Positions 26,978 to 37,684 of a stretch of 64,000 nucleotides of DNA are shown here, one piece after another. The stretch's first letter is position 1. Every line of letters starts with the position of its first letter. The position numbers were made by a program, and so were the translations under genes. The DNA is from Neomegalonema sp. GTDB lineage: Bacteria; Pseudomonadota; Alphaproteobacteria; Rhodobacterales; Rhodobacteraceae. The DNA lies in contig NZ_JAQTXI010000002.1 in the NCBI RefSeq assembly GCF_028688855.1, positions 62,001-126,000 on the forward strand, given 5' to 3'. The notes below the pieces were generated by a model. The model made no database searches. It saw only the letters and a program-made list of their open reading frames with translations, and was not told the DNA's origin.

Positions 26978-27430
26978 TCATTCTTCCCCGGGCTCGAATT
27001 TCGAGGTCACGTTGCGCCGCTCGAGCGGCTCCTCGTCCGGCCCCAGCCAGATGCGCTCCAGGGTGTAGAAGTCGCGCACCTCGGGGCGGAAGACATGCAC
27101 GATCACGTCCCCCGCATCGACCAGCGCCCAGTCGCCGCCCTCGACGCCTTCGGCGCGCGCCACCAGCCCGAGCTTGCCTTTCAGCCGCTCCATGAGCTTC
27201 TCGGCGATGGTGGTGACATGGCGCGTCGAGCGGCCGTTGGCGATGATCATGTAGTCGGCGAGGGGGGTTTTCCGACGCAGGTCGATGACTGCGATGTCTT
27301 CGGCCTTGTCGTCGTCCATCGCCTCCAGCGCGGCCGCGAGCAGCTCTTCCGGCGCGATTTCGGGCTTGGGAGGCTCTCCGGCGGCTGAGAGGGGTTCGGC
27401 GGCGGGGCCGGAATCAGTCGGCGTTTGCAC
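26978..27430 (-). CDS. rsfS: Ribosome silencing factor RsfS
   Basis: A 150-residue protein that binds uL14 on the large ribosomal subunit and blocks subunit joining when nutrients are scarce. The core is DKAEDIAVIDLRRKT followed by ADYMIIANGRSTRHV and a GGDWALVDAGDVIVHVF block, all conserved. The first 25 residues are a variable Pro/Ala-rich extension, and the true start may be internal. It forms an operon with rlmH and is divergent from gshB. Confidence 0.94.
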   Translation of the reverse strand: MQTPTDSGPAAEPLSAAGEPPKPEIAPEELLAAALEAMDDDKAEDIAVIDLRRKTPLADYMIIANGRSTRHVTTIAEKLMERLKGKLGLVARAEGVEGGDWALVDAGDVIVHVFRPEVRDFYTLERIWLGPDEEPLERRNVTSKFEPGEE

Positions 27431-27628
27431 GTTCAGCTTGCAACTCCATGAAAGCCGCTCGCGCGAGCCGGGAATCGGCGGGCGGAGGCGGAGGTTGCGG
27501 AATCCCCCTCAGGATAGCCCCAAGCGCGGCGGCGCTCAAGCCCGGGCCTCTATTCTCTGGCGCGGGGCGCCCGATCGGATAATCTGCGCCGGATTCGCCT
27601 GTCTCCGCCCCCCTTTCGGAAGATCCTC

Positions 27629-28576
27629 ATGAGCCTTCACGTCGCCGTCCAGATGGACCCCATCGGCCCCATCGACATCACGCAGGACTCCACCTTCGGC
27701 CTGCTGCTCAAGGCCCAGGAGCGCGGGCATCGCCTGAGCTATTACACGCCGGGTCAGCTGTCGCTGAAGGACGGCGTCCCCGTCGCGCGTTCGCGGGGGC
27801 TGAAGGTGCGGGCGGTCCAGGGCGATCACGCCGAACTGGGCGAGGAGCGCTTCGGGCCCCTCTCGGATTTCGACGTGATCCTGCTGCGTCAGGATCCGCC
27901 CTTCGACATGTCCTATCTGACGACCACCTATTTCCTGGAGCTGGTCCATCCGAAGACCCTGGTGGTCAACGATCCCTTCTGGGTGCGCAACTACCCCGAG
28001 AAGCTGCTCGTCACGCAATTCAAGGACCTCACCCCCCCGACCCTCATCACCCGCGATCTCAAGGAGCTTCAGGCCTTTCAGGCGGAGCATGGAGAGATCA
28101 TCGTCAAGCCCCTGTTCGGCAATGGCGGCGCGGGAGTCTTCCGCGTCCACGCCGACGGCGTGAACCTGCCCTCGCTGCATGAGCTCTACACCGGCATGAC
28201 GCGCGATCCCTTCATCGCGCAGCGCTATCTGCCCGCCGTGCGCGAGGGCGACAAGCGCATCATCCTCATCGACGGCAAGGCGGTCGGCGGCGTGAACCGC
28301 ATTCCGGCGCAGAATGAGACGCGTTCGAATCTGCATGTCGGCGGGCGGGCGGCGGCTCTTGAACTCACGAAGCGCGACCACGAGATCTGTGAAGCCATCG
28401 GGCCGTTGCTGAAGGAGAAGGGCCAGATCTTCGTCGGGATCGACGTGATCGGAACCCACCTCACCGAGATCAACGTCACCTCGCCGACGGGCGTCTGGCA
28501 GATGTCGCGTTTCGACGGGATCGACGGCTTCGGCCTCATCTGGGACGCCATCGAACACAGACGCGCCCAAGGCTGA
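27629..28576 (+). CDS. gshB: Glutathione synthetase
   Basis: A 315-residue ATP-grasp enzyme that joins gamma-glutamylcysteine and glycine. Recognisable blocks are the start VAVQMDPIGPIDI, LLRQDPPFDMSYL, VKPLFGNGGAGVFR in the ATP-grasp loop, and TEINVTSPTG near the end, all specific to bacterial GshB. Length is normal. Glutathione supports the nearby glutathione S-transferase and, in many alphaproteobacterial methylotrophs, formaldehyde oxidation. The ribosome site is weak. Confidence 0.95.
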   Translation: MSLHVAVQMDPIGPIDITQDSTFGLLLKAQERGHRLSYYTPGQLSLKDGVPVARSRGLKVRAVQGDHAELGEERFGPLSDFDVILLRQDPPFDMSYLTTTYFLELVHPKTLVVNDPFWVRNYPEKLLVTQFKDLTPPTLITRDLKELQAFQAEHGEIIVKPLFGNGGAGVFRVHADGVNLPSLHELYTGMTRDPFIAQRYLPAVREGDKRIILIDGKAVGGVNRIPAQNETRSNLHVGGRAAALELTKRDHEICEAIGPLLKEKGQIFVGIDVIGTHLTEINVTSPTGVWQMSRFDGIDGFGLIWDAIEHRRAQG

Positions 28577-28597
28577 GCCCAGACAGGAGACGAAGCC

Positions 28598-29638
28598 ATG
28601 GAGGACGCGCGCGGTCTGGACGTGACCGGGGACTCCGGCGAGGACCTCACCCGCGAGCCCGGCGCCTTCGGCCGGACGCGCAACGCCGTCCTGAGCTTCG
28701 TGCTCCAGAACACCTCGAAGCGTCAGGCCGCCAGAGTGGAGACCCCGCAGAAGGCCCGCCGACGCTTCGCCTTCCGCACGCGCGCCCTGGTGCCTCCGGC
28801 GCCCTTCTGGCGGCTGAGGCTGACCCATCAGGAGGTCGAGGGGCCGGGCGGGCGCATTCCCGTGGAATGGGTCGAGGACGGGCCGGTGAAGCCCTTCAAC
28901 ACGATCCTTTACCTGCATGGCGGCGGTTACGTCATGGGCTCTCCCCGGACTCACCGCTCGATCACCTGGCGCCTCGCGCGCGACGCGAAGGCGCGGGTCT
29001 GCGCGCCGGATTACCGCCTCGCGCCGGAGAACCGCTTCCCCGCCGCTCTGGAGGACGCCCTCGCGGTCTACGAGCGCCTGCTCGCGGAGGGCGTGAATCC
29101 GAAGACCCTCGGGCTCGCGGGAGATTCGGCCGGCGGAGGGCTCTGTCTCGGACTGCTCCAGGAGATCCGCGCGCGGAGCCTGCCCGAGCCTGCGGCTCTG
29201 GCGCTGTTCAGCCCCTGGACGGACCTCATGCTCTCGGGCGCGAGCATCGCGGAGAACGCCCATCTCGATCCGCTGCTTCCGGCGGAGCGCATCGGCGAGG
29301 TGGTGGAGAGCTACCTCCAGGGCGCCGATCCCTCGGATCCGCGCGCCTCGCCGCTCTACGGAGAGTTCAGGGGCGGGCCGCCGGTGATGATCCAGGTCAG
29401 CGACATCGAGATTCTCCGCGACGACGCCTTGCGCATGGTCCGGCGTCTGCGCGAACAGGGCGTGGCCGCCGAGTTCATCCTCTGGCGCGGCCTGCCGCAT
29501 GTGTTCCAGATCGCGGCGCCCTGGGCCCCCGAGGCCGCGGAGGCCATCGACCGCGCCGCCCGCTTCCTGCGCCGCCACATGGAGGCGGGCGCAGCCTCGG
29601 AGAAGCTGCCGCCGCTCTTCGGCGGCTCTGCGCCCTGA
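28598..29638 (+). CDS. Alpha/beta hydrolase of the hormone-sensitive lipase family
   Basis: A 346-residue esterase or lipase-like enzyme. The oxyanion motif HGGGY is near residue 107 and the nucleophile serine lies in GDSAGG near residue 176. D (SDIEIL region) and H (LPHVF near 306) complete a plausible triad. The family hydrolyses short-chain esters; the physiological substrate cannot be told. A CAGGAG ribosome site precedes the ATG. It starts 21 bases after gshB on the same strand and may be co-transcribed. Confidence 0.86.
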   Translation: MEDARGLDVTGDSGEDLTREPGAFGRTRNAVLSFVLQNTSKRQAARVETPQKARRRFAFRTRALVPPAPFWRLRLTHQEVEGPGGRIPVEWVEDGPVKPFNTILYLHGGGYVMGSPRTHRSITWRLARDAKARVCAPDYRLAPENRFPAALEDALAVYERLLAEGVNPKTLGLAGDSAGGGLCLGLLQEIRARSLPEPAALALFSPWTDLMLSGASIAENAHLDPLLPAERIGEVVESYLQGADPSDPRASPLYGEFRGGPPVMIQVSDIEILRDDALRMVRRLREQGVAAEFILWRGLPHVFQIAAPWAPEAAEAIDRAARFLRRHMEAGAASEKLPPLFGGSAP

Positions 29639-29642
29639 GGCC

Positions 29643-30080
29643 TCAGGGGACCACCCATCTCGCAGGCGTCGCTGTCCAGAAGCGGATCCAGAAGCCGAAC
29701 AGGACGAAGCCGATCAGACTGCGCTCCATGTAAGGCTGAGGCAGGCTCCAGAAGAGTCCGCCGCCGCCCAGAAGCCCCCAGACCTCCAGAGCGAGGTCCA
29801 GCAGCATCGCCCCGACATAGGCGCCGACCACATGCGGACTCAATCCGGCGTCGAGGCTTCGGCGCGCCGCGAAGAAGCCCTGCATCCAGATGGTGGAGAG
29901 CCTCAGGAGCAGAATCCCCCCGACGAGCGCGAGGCGCTCCAGATCCAGGCTCCCGTCGCGCTTCATGCCGAGGAGCAGCCTCAGGACGAATTCGGGAATG
30001 TTGAAGAATTCGAGCAGGCCCAGAAAGATCGTATAGAGAAAGAAACGCCCTCGCCCGAGGGGCGCCGACGAAGACCACAT
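29643..30080 (-). CDS. Small multi-pass membrane protein, function unknown
   Basis: A 145-residue hydrophobic protein with about four predicted membrane helices (roughly 12-37, 48-68, 83-103 and 118-136). I recognise no family. The loops carry basic residues and the C terminus ends RWVVP. It converges on the hydrolase gene and lies upstream of the ETF oxidoreductase terminator region. Coding potential is supported by the regular alternation of helices and a frame free of rare codons, but not by homology. Confidence 0.55.
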   Translation of the reverse strand: MWSSSAPLGRGRFFLYTIFLGLLEFFNIPEFVLRLLLGMKRDGSLDLERLALVGGILLLRLSTIWMQGFFAARRSLDAGLSPHVVGAYVGAMLLDLALEVWGLLGGGGLFWSLPQPYMERSLIGFVLFGFWIRFWTATPARWVVP

Positions 30081-30144
30081 GCGCGCTCCTCCGGATCGCC
30101 GCTTCCCGCTTCGTCTTATCCGCCGGAGGATTAAGGCTCCGTCT

Positions 30145-30179
30145 TCTGCGCCCCTCCCGCCGGAAGGGAGAGGCGCAGA
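30145..30179 (-). terminator. Stem-loop after the ETF-ubiquinone oxidoreductase gene
   Basis: TCTGCGCC (30145-30152) pairs with GGCGCAGA (30172-30179), with an inner CTCCC/GGGAG stem. The hairpin lies just past the stop at 30184 on the minus strand. No T-run follows, so termination strength is uncertain. Confidence 0.5.
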
Positions 30180-30183
30180 CGCC

Positions 30184-31842
30184 TCACATGTTCGGGTAGT
30201 TCGGGCCCTCGCCGCCCTGAGGCGTCGTCCAGTCGATGTTCTGCGAAGGATCCTTGATGTCGCAGGTCTTGCAGTGGACGCAGTTCTGGAAGTTGATCAC
30301 GAAACGCGCATCCGGCCCGTCGGCGCCCACCACCTCGTAGACCGCCGCCGGGCAATAGCGTTGCGCGGGCTCGGCGTAGATCGGCAGGTTCACCTTGATC
30401 GGAATGCTCGGGTCTCTCAGCAGCAGATGCGGACGCTGCTCCTCGGCGTGGTTGGTGAAGCTGAAGGACACGTTCGTCAGGCGGTCGAAGGTCAGCTTGC
30501 CGTCGGGCTTGGGGTAAGCGATGGGCTTGTGCTTGGCGGCGGGCTCGGTGGCCTCGGCGTCGGTCTTGCCATGCTTGAGCGTGAAGGGGCTGGTCCCGAA
30601 GATCTGGTTGAGCCACATGTCCGCCCCGCCCAGACCCACGCCGAGCGTCAGGCCCAGCTTCGACCAGAGCGGCTTGACGTTGCGCACGCGGTAAAGGTCC
30701 TTGCGGATCGGGCTGCCCTTGCCCTGCACGGCCTCGACGTAGGAGCCGAGTTCGTCGCCCGCGCGGCCCTCGGCGAGGGCGGCGGCGGCGGCCTCGGCGG
30801 CGTAGGCGCCCGAGAGCATCGCGTTATGCGAGCCCTTGATGCGCGGCACGTTGACCATGCCCGCCGCGCAGCCGATCAGGGCCCCGCCGGGGAAGACCAG
30901 CTTCGGCAGAGACTGCCAGCCGCCTTCCGTGATGGCCCGCGCGCCGTAAGCCACGCGCTTTCCGCCTTCCAGCAGCGGGCGGATGAGCTCATGGCGCTTG
31001 AAGCGCTGGAACTCCTCATAGGGCGAAAGATAGGGGTTCGGATAGTTCAGATGGACCACGAAGCCCACATAGACCTGATTTTTTTCAAAGTGATAGCAGA
31101 AGCTGCCGCCGCCCGTGCGCCTGGGCAGAGGCCAGCCCATGGTGTGGGTCACGCGGCCCTGATGGAAGTTCTCGGGCTTGACCTCCCAGAGCTCCTTCAT
31201 GCCGAGGCCGAATTTCTGCGGCTCGCGGCCTTCCTGAAGCCTGTAGCGCGCGATCAGGATCTTCGCGAGGCTGCCCCGCGCGCCCTCGGCGATGAGGACA
31301 TATTTGCCGCGCAGCTCCATGCCGGGCTGATAATCGGGGCCGGGGGTTCCGTCATGAGCCAGGCCGAATTCGCCCGCCACCACGCCGACCAGCTCGCCGC
31401 CCTCGCCGAAGATCGGCGCCGAAGCCGCCATGCCCGGATAGATCTCGACGCCGAGGCCCTCGGCCTGCTCGGCCAGCCAGCGGCAGACCTCGCCCAGGCT
31501 GACGATGTAATTGCCGTGATTGTTCATCAGCGGCGGCATCAGCAGATTCGGGACGCGGATCTCGCCGTCCTGGCCGAGGACGTAGAATTGATCCTCCGTC
31601 ACCTCCGTACGCAGGGGAGCGCCCGCCGCGCGCCAGTCGGGCAGGAGCCGGTTCAACCCGATGGGGTCGATCACCGCGCCCGAAAGGATATGCGCCCCGA
31701 CCTCGGACCCCTTCTCCACGAGGCAGACCGAAAGGTTCTCGTCGATCTGCTTCAGCCGGATCGCCGCCGACAATCCGGCGGGGCCTCCGCCCACGATGAC
31801 GACGTCATATTCCATAGCTTCGCGTTCGACGTCGCTCGCCAT
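30184..31842 (-). CDS. Electron transfer flavoprotein-ubiquinone oxidoreductase
   Basis: A 552-residue membrane-associated iron-sulfur flavoprotein that passes electrons from ETF to ubiquinone. The FAD-binding GGGPAGLSAAIR is near residue 18. The middle contains the conserved GMKELWEV and HTMGWPL blocks. The C-terminal ferredoxin-like domain supplies [4Fe-4S] ligands in CPAAVYEVV and CVHCKTCDIKDP. It would serve acyl-CoA dehydrogenases (including those of the ethylmalonyl-CoA pathway) or N-methylated amine dehydrogenases. Translation could also begin at the internal Met of EAMEYDVV, ten codons in. Confidence 0.95.
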   Translation of the reverse strand: MASDVEREAMEYDVVIVGGGPAGLSAAIRLKQIDENLSVCLVEKGSEVGAHILSGAVIDPIGLNRLLPDWRAAGAPLRTEVTEDQFYVLGQDGEIRVPNLLMPPLMNNHGNYIVSLGEVCRWLAEQAEGLGVEIYPGMAASAPIFGEGGELVGVVAGEFGLAHDGTPGPDYQPGMELRGKYVLIAEGARGSLAKILIARYRLQEGREPQKFGLGMKELWEVKPENFHQGRVTHTMGWPLPRRTGGGSFCYHFEKNQVYVGFVVHLNYPNPYLSPYEEFQRFKRHELIRPLLEGGKRVAYGARAITEGGWQSLPKLVFPGGALIGCAAGMVNVPRIKGSHNAMLSGAYAAEAAAAALAEGRAGDELGSYVEAVQGKGSPIRKDLYRVRNVKPLWSKLGLTLGVGLGGADMWLNQIFGTSPFTLKHGKTDAEATEPAAKHKPIAYPKPDGKLTFDRLTNVSFSFTNHAEEQRPHLLLRDPSIPIKVNLPIYAEPAQRYCPAAVYEVVGADGPDARFVINFQNCVHCKTCDIKDPSQNIDWTTPQGGEGPNYPNM

Positions 31843-32142
31843 TGGCTGAGACCTCCTTTATGGGCTTGTCCGCCCGGATTCGTCCTTGCTGACGACAGAA
31901 GATTACCGATCCGGCCGCGCCAGAGCAACGCTGACGCAGCGACGTTCTGGGTCAACTCCTTTCGCCGCCTCATTCCCGCTTGACGGGCGTCGCCGATTGC
32001 GGGCATGCTCGGGGCCATGACGAAACAGCCCGCCTCTGCTTCATCCTTCTGTAGCCGCCGCTGACCGGTTCGGCGCGCGGGGCTTCTTCGTCCTGATTTT
32101 CCGTGACAGCGCCTCCGGTCCCTTGCGGCAGGAGAATCCTTC
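31843..32142. other. Divergent gap between ETF oxidoreductase and cysS
   Basis: 300 bp between two divergent genes; it must contain promoters for both, but I find no match good enough to name. A 15-codon open frame at 32017-32064 has a single cysteine codon and is discussed among the rejected items. Confidence 0.5.
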
Positions 32143-33516
<1,374 letters not shown>

Positions 33517-33523
33517 GAGATCG

Positions 33524-33547
33524 GGGGGCGTTCTTCGGGACGCCCCC
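33524..33547. terminator. Stem-loop between converging cysS and ABC-F genes
   Basis: GGGGGCGT (33524-33531) pairs with ACGCCCCC (33540-33547) around an eight-base loop. It lies between the two stops and touches the ABC-F stop codon. There is no T-run; a bidirectional terminator is likely but unproven. Confidence 0.55.
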
Positions 33548-35151
33548 TACTCCGCCAGGATCCCGCCCGGCTCCAGCCGCAGACGCCGCGTCACGCCGAG
33601 AGCCTCCAGAAAGGCCGGGTCATGGCTGACGACGATCAGAGCCCCGTCATAGGCGCCGAGGGCGGCCTCCAGAACCTCGATGGTTTCGAGATCCAGATGA
33701 TTGGTCGGCTCGTCCAGAAAGAGGAGCTGCGGCGGAGAGGCTCCGCCCAGCGCGCAGGCCAGACCCGCCCTCAGACGCTGCCCGCCGCTGAGGCTCCGCA
33801 CGGGGCGCAAGGCCGCCTCGTTGCGGAAGAGGAACTGCGCCAGAGCCGCATGAGCCGCGTTCGCATCGGCTGAGGGATTGAGACGACGGAAGTTCTCCAG
33901 AAGGCTGTCGTCCTCCCGCAGGATCGCGACGTTCTGATCCAGACAGGCCGCCGCGACGAAGACCTCAGCGCGGCCCGAGACAGGCGCCTCTTCTCCCGCC
34001 AGCAGCCGCAGGAGCGTCGTCTTGCCCGCCCCGTTCGGACCCGTCAGCGCGAGGCGCTCCGGCCCGAAGACCTCCAGGGAAACGCCCCGGATCAGCGGTC
34101 CCGAAGCCGTCGGCGGCCCGCCCGTCAGATCCTCGGCCCGCAGCACGCGGCGCCCCGCCGGAAGCCCCGTCGGCGGCAGCGTGAAGCTCAGGGCCCGCAG
34201 GCGTTCGAGCCTGGCCTCCGCCGCCTCGACCTCCCGCGCGGCCTCGGCGGTCCGGCGCTCGGCCAGCCGCGCCCCCGCGCCGCCCGAGGCCTCCGCGCGC
34301 CCCTTGGCGGCGTCGAGCAGGATCTTCGGCGTCCCGCCTTTGGCCCGCGAACGGGCGCCTGCGCCGTCGCGCTTCTCCTTGCGCTCGCGGGAGGTCTGGG
34401 CCTTGCGCTCCGTCTCCTCCTGACGCGCGAGCGCCGATTTCACATCCTGCTCCGCCGCCGCCAGAGCCTGAGCCTTGCCCGCGCGATAGAAGCTCCAGCC
34501 GCCGCCCCAGAGCGTCGCGCCGAGGCTGGTCAGTTCGAGGATGCTGTCCATCTCCTCCAGCAGCGCGCGGTCATGGCTGACCACCAGAGCCATCCCGCGC
34601 CAGCGCGCCAGAAGCCGCCGCACCGCCGCCCGGCCCTCGGAATCGAGGTTGTTGGTGGGCTCGTCGAGCAGGAGGAGATCCGGCTCGCCGAAGCTCAGGG
34701 CCGCCAGACGCGCCCGCGTGCGCTGACCGCCCGAAAGCTCCGAGAGAAGCCGATCCGGCGGCGCCTCGAGCCCGACCTCCGCCAGAGCCTCGGCGAAACG
34801 CGCCTCCAGCGTCCAGTCGGCGGAGAACAGATCCTCCTCCGAGGCCTCTCCGCGCTCGGCGCGGGCGAGCCGCGCGAAATCCGCGCTCAGGCCGAAGAGA
34901 TCCGCCAGAGTCTCGCCCTCGGTCGGGGCGAAGGCCTGCCGCAGATGCGCCGCGCGGCCCTCGACGCGGAGGCTCCCGGAGGACGGGCGCTTCAGCCCCG
35001 CCACGAGATCCATCAGCACGGATTTGCCCACGCCGTTGCGTCCCACGAGGCCGCAACGCCCCGCAGGCAGGACAAGGCTCAGATCGGAGAGGACCGGACG
35101 CCCGTCAGGCGCAACCCAGGAGAGGTGAGAGAGAATCGCCGAAGCCGACAT
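33547..35151 (-). CDS. ABC-F family ATPase (Uup/YheS-like)
   Basis: A 534-residue protein with two ABC ATPase domains and no membrane helices, the ABC-F layout; such proteins act on ribosomes. Domain 1 has GRNGVGKS, LSGGQRTR and LLLDEPTNNLD; domain 2 has GPNGAGKT, LSGGQRLR and LFLDEPTNHLD. The linker (about residues 225-310) is highly charged and helical, as expected. The subfamily cannot be assigned by eye. A translation or ribosome-rescue role is likelier than antibiotic export. Confidence 0.9.
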   Translation of the reverse strand: MSASAILSHLSWVAPDGRPVLSDLSLVLPAGRCGLVGRNGVGKSVLMDLVAGLKRPSSGSLRVEGRAAHLRQAFAPTEGETLADLFGLSADFARLARAERGEASEEDLFSADWTLEARFAEALAEVGLEAPPDRLLSELSGGQRTRARLAALSFGEPDLLLLDEPTNNLDSEGRAAVRRLLARWRGMALVVSHDRALLEEMDSILELTSLGATLWGGGWSFYRAGKAQALAAAEQDVKSALARQEETERKAQTSRERKEKRDGAGARSRAKGGTPKILLDAAKGRAEASGGAGARLAERRTAEAAREVEAAEARLERLRALSFTLPPTGLPAGRRVLRAEDLTGGPPTASGPLIRGVSLEVFGPERLALTGPNGAGKTTLLRLLAGEEAPVSGRAEVFVAAACLDQNVAILREDDSLLENFRRLNPSADANAAHAALAQFLFRNEAALRPVRSLSGGQRLRAGLACALGGASPPQLLFLDEPTNHLDLETIEVLEAALGAYDGALIVVSHDPAFLEALGVTRRLRLEPGGILAE

Positions 35152-35321
35152 GAGAAGATCCTTTTCCGGAAACCGCAGGGATTTGGGGGAAAGGGATCAG
35201 AATCATCGGTCGGGGAACTCCAGTGGCGCGAGGATCGCGCGCTTGACGGCGAAGAAATAGGCCTCCGCCGCCCCCAGCGCAAGAGAGGGCGGCGCAAGGC
35301 TCGGCGCGCGTGGCCTCGCCG

Positions 35322-36410
35322 CTACTCCTGCGGCCCGAGCCAGGGCGCGCCAGGCTTGACGGTCGCGGCGAGCAGCTCGAAGCCCGCCGCTCCGCCGGGC
35401 GCCGAGAGGTCATGCAGACAGAGCCGCCCCGCCTCCAGATCGAGGCAGCGCCCGCCCTGCCCCGCCTGACGCAGATTCAGCGACGCCAGAGGCTCGCCGC
35501 CCTCCGCCGAGGCGTGGAACTCCACCGTCGGCAGAGAAGCCCGCGCGCCGCCCGCCGTCTCGTAAAACCACGCAGGCCCCGCGCTCCAGCCGGGCGGCAG
35601 GGAGAAGGCCAGACCGGTCAGGGCGTCCTCGAAGGCGCAGATCTCCGGGCCGTCGCAGAAAAAGACCGGCGTCGAGAGGTCGAAGGGCGTCGGGTCGAGG
35701 GGAATCACGAAGCGCGCTCCGGCGTCGGCCCCCACGCGGATCTCGCCCGCCAGAGAAAACCCCGCGCCCTCGCCCCAGACCCGCCAGAGCCCCGGCTCCA
35801 GAGCGGTCTCGAAATCCCCCAGCGCGGGATAGGGCATGGCCATGGCCTCGAAGGCCTGTTTCTCCAGAGGCTCGGCGGACCAGATCACGGGCCGGTCCTC
35901 GTGGCCGGGCGGCGGCGCCAGCCGGAGCGGCGTCGTGGCGGCCTCGTCCCGGATCTCCTCGGCCTCCTCCTCGGGCCAGGCCCGGACCAGACGCACCGCG
36001 TCGGGCTTGAGCCCCGAGGCCCAGCCCTCGACCGGATCATGATAGGCGTAGTCGAGTTCGGCGCGATATTCGAAGGCGAAGCAGGCCGCCGCTCCCGCTC
36101 CGGAGACCTCCGGCGGCTCGTAGCGCCAGCCGGCGCAGACGGAATCCGCCGCGCAGACCGCCGCGCAGGCCTCAGCGCGGCCCTCGGGCGGGAAGGCGAA
36201 GCTCCGGAGATCGCCGCGGGAATCGCCGGAGAGATCGCCGGTGGGCTCCAGCCCGACGTCGGCCATCCATTCGGCGCCGGGATAGAGCGTGCGGCTCTCG
36301 AAGACGAAGACCGAACCCTCCTCCTGCTTCTGCGCCCATGAGGCTCCCGCATCCGCCACGACCAGCGCGGCCAGCCCCAACCGCCGCCACCATCTCATCC
36401 GACCGGCCAT
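35322..36410 (-). CDS. Secreted protein with PAN/Apple-like domain
   Basis: A 362-residue exported protein of unknown function. The ATG at 36410 has GGAGGAGGAGGG upstream and yields a signal peptide ending near ASWAQ; an in-frame ATG at 36446 would add 12 residues before it. Residues 60-110 contain a cysteine-spaced PAN/Apple-like pattern (EACAAVCAADSVCAGWRYE followed by ACFAF). The C-terminal half is a beta-rich domain with paired cysteines (FFCDGPEICAF and GGRCLDLEAGRLCLH). PAN domains bind proteins or carbohydrates; no enzyme motif is visible. Confidence 0.68.
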   Translation of the reverse strand: MAGRMRWWRRLGLAALVVADAGASWAQKQEEGSVFVFESRTLYPGAEWMADVGLEPTGDLSGDSRGDLRSFAFPPEGRAEACAAVCAADSVCAGWRYEPPEVSGAGAAACFAFEYRAELDYAYHDPVEGWASGLKPDAVRLVRAWPEEEAEEIRDEAATTPLRLAPPPGHEDRPVIWSAEPLEKQAFEAMAMPYPALGDFETALEPGLWRVWGEGAGFSLAGEIRVGADAGARFVIPLDPTPFDLSTPVFFCDGPEICAFEDALTGLAFSLPPGWSAGPAWFYETAGGARASLPTVEFHASAEGGEPLASLNLRQAGQGGRCLDLEAGRLCLHDLSAPGGAAGFELLAATVKPGAPWLGPQE

Positions 36411-36552
36411 GCGCCCTCCTCCTCCCTGTTGTCGATCCGCGCGCATCCTGACAGATCCCGCCGCGCGAGGGAACGCGCCCTTCGGGAGAAGAGCTTGCGC
36501 GACGCCCCGCAGAACCCCTAGCTAATGGGAAAGCCATCGGGGAGAAGACGCC

Positions 36553-37677
36553 ATGGAGCCCATCTGGACCGCAGGACTGATGACGGGAACTTCGCTGGAC
36601 GGTTCCATCGACGCCGCCCTTCTCCGCACCGACGGAGAGCGGATCTTCGAATTCGGACCGGCGCGGCTCGCGCCCTACGACGCCTCCACCCGCGCGCTGC
36701 TGGCCGAGACGCTCGCGGCGGCGCGGCTCTGGGCTTTCGAAGGCCCCGAGCCCGCCATCTTCCGCGAGGCCGAGGAGCGCCTGACCCGCGCCCAGGCCGA
36801 GGCCGTGCGCGCCCTCGTCGAGGAGGAGGGGCCGGGCATGGCGAAGCTCGGGGCGGTGGGCTTCCACGGACAGACCGTGCTCCATCGGGCGCCGAAATCC
36901 GGCCTCCCCGGCCGCACGCGCCAGCTCGGCGACGGCGGGCTGATGAGCCGGATGCTCGGGGGGACGAAGGTGGTCTACGACTTCCGCTCGGCCGATGTGG
37001 CGGCGGGAGGCAATGGCGCGCCTCTGGCGCCGGTCTATCACGCGGCGCTTCTGGAGCGCTCCGTCTGCGGGCCGGAGACGGCGGTGCTGAATCTCGGGGG
37101 GGTGGCGAATTTCAGCTGGCGCGCCCCGGACGGCAGGCTCTTCGCCTGCGACACCGGACCCGCCAGCGCCCCCATCGACGACTGGGTGCGCGGCCATGGG
37201 CTCGGCGAGATGGACAAGGACGGCGCCCTCGCGCGCAAGGGCCGCGTGGACGAAGCGCGTCTGGCCGGATTGCTGAAGCATCCCTTCTTCGCGGCGCCGC
37301 CGCCGAAATCCCTCGACCGCTTCGACTTCCCCGCCGCCATGGCCGAAGGGCTCTCGCCGGAGGACGGAGCGGCGCTGCTGACGGCCTTCGTCGGGGCGAC
37401 GGTCGGGCTCGGGCTGGATCATCTGCCGCAGCGCCCGAGCCGTCTGATCGTCTCGGGCGGGGGGCGGCGCAATCCGGCGATCATGGAGGCCCTCGCGGAG
37501 CGGGCGGGCGTCGAGGCTCTGCGCGCCGAGGATCTCGGCTGGCGCGGCGACATGGTGGAGGCGGAATGCTTCGCCTTCCTCGCGGCCCGGACTCTGCGCG
37601 GCCTGCCGATCAGCTTCCCCGAGACCACCGGCGCGCCGCATCCCCTGGCGGGGGGGCGCCTGGCGGAAGCCGATTAG
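36553..37677 (+). CDS. anmK: Anhydro-N-acetylmuramic acid kinase
   Basis: A 374-residue kinase that phosphorylates and opens 1,6-anhydro-MurNAc during cell-wall recycling. The N-terminal GTSLDG (residues 12-17) is the ATP-binding signature. [18 protein letters not shown] and [13 protein letters not shown] are conserved catalytic blocks, and [11 protein letters not shown] closes the ASKHA fold. It is complete. It converges on the phosphatase gene at 37685. Confidence 0.95.
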   Translation: MEPIWTAGLMTGTSLDGSIDAALLRTDGERIFEFGPARLAPYDASTRALLAETLAAARLWAFEGPEPAIFREAEERLTRAQAEAVRALVEEEGPGMAKLGAVGFHGQTVLHRAPKSGLPGRTRQLGDGGLMSRMLGGTKVVYDFRSADVAAGGNGAPLAPVYHAALLERSVCGPETAVLNLGGVANFSWRAPDGRLFACDTGPASAPIDDWVRGHGLGEMDKDGALARKGRVDEARLAGLLKHPFFAAPPPKSLDRFDFPAAMAEGLSPEDGAALLTAFVGATVGLGLDHLPQRPSRLIVSGGGRRNPAIMEALAERAGVEALRAEDLGWRGDMVEAECFAFLAARTLRGLPISFPETTGAPHPLAGGRLAEAD

Positions 37678-37684
37678 ACGCGCC

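Noticed and set aside
32017..32064. A 15-codon frame upstream of cysS that includes one cysteine codon, as a possible attenuation leader
   Set aside because: Only a single Cys codon, no ribosome site, and no terminator/antiterminator pair after it. Conservation in relatives would be needed.
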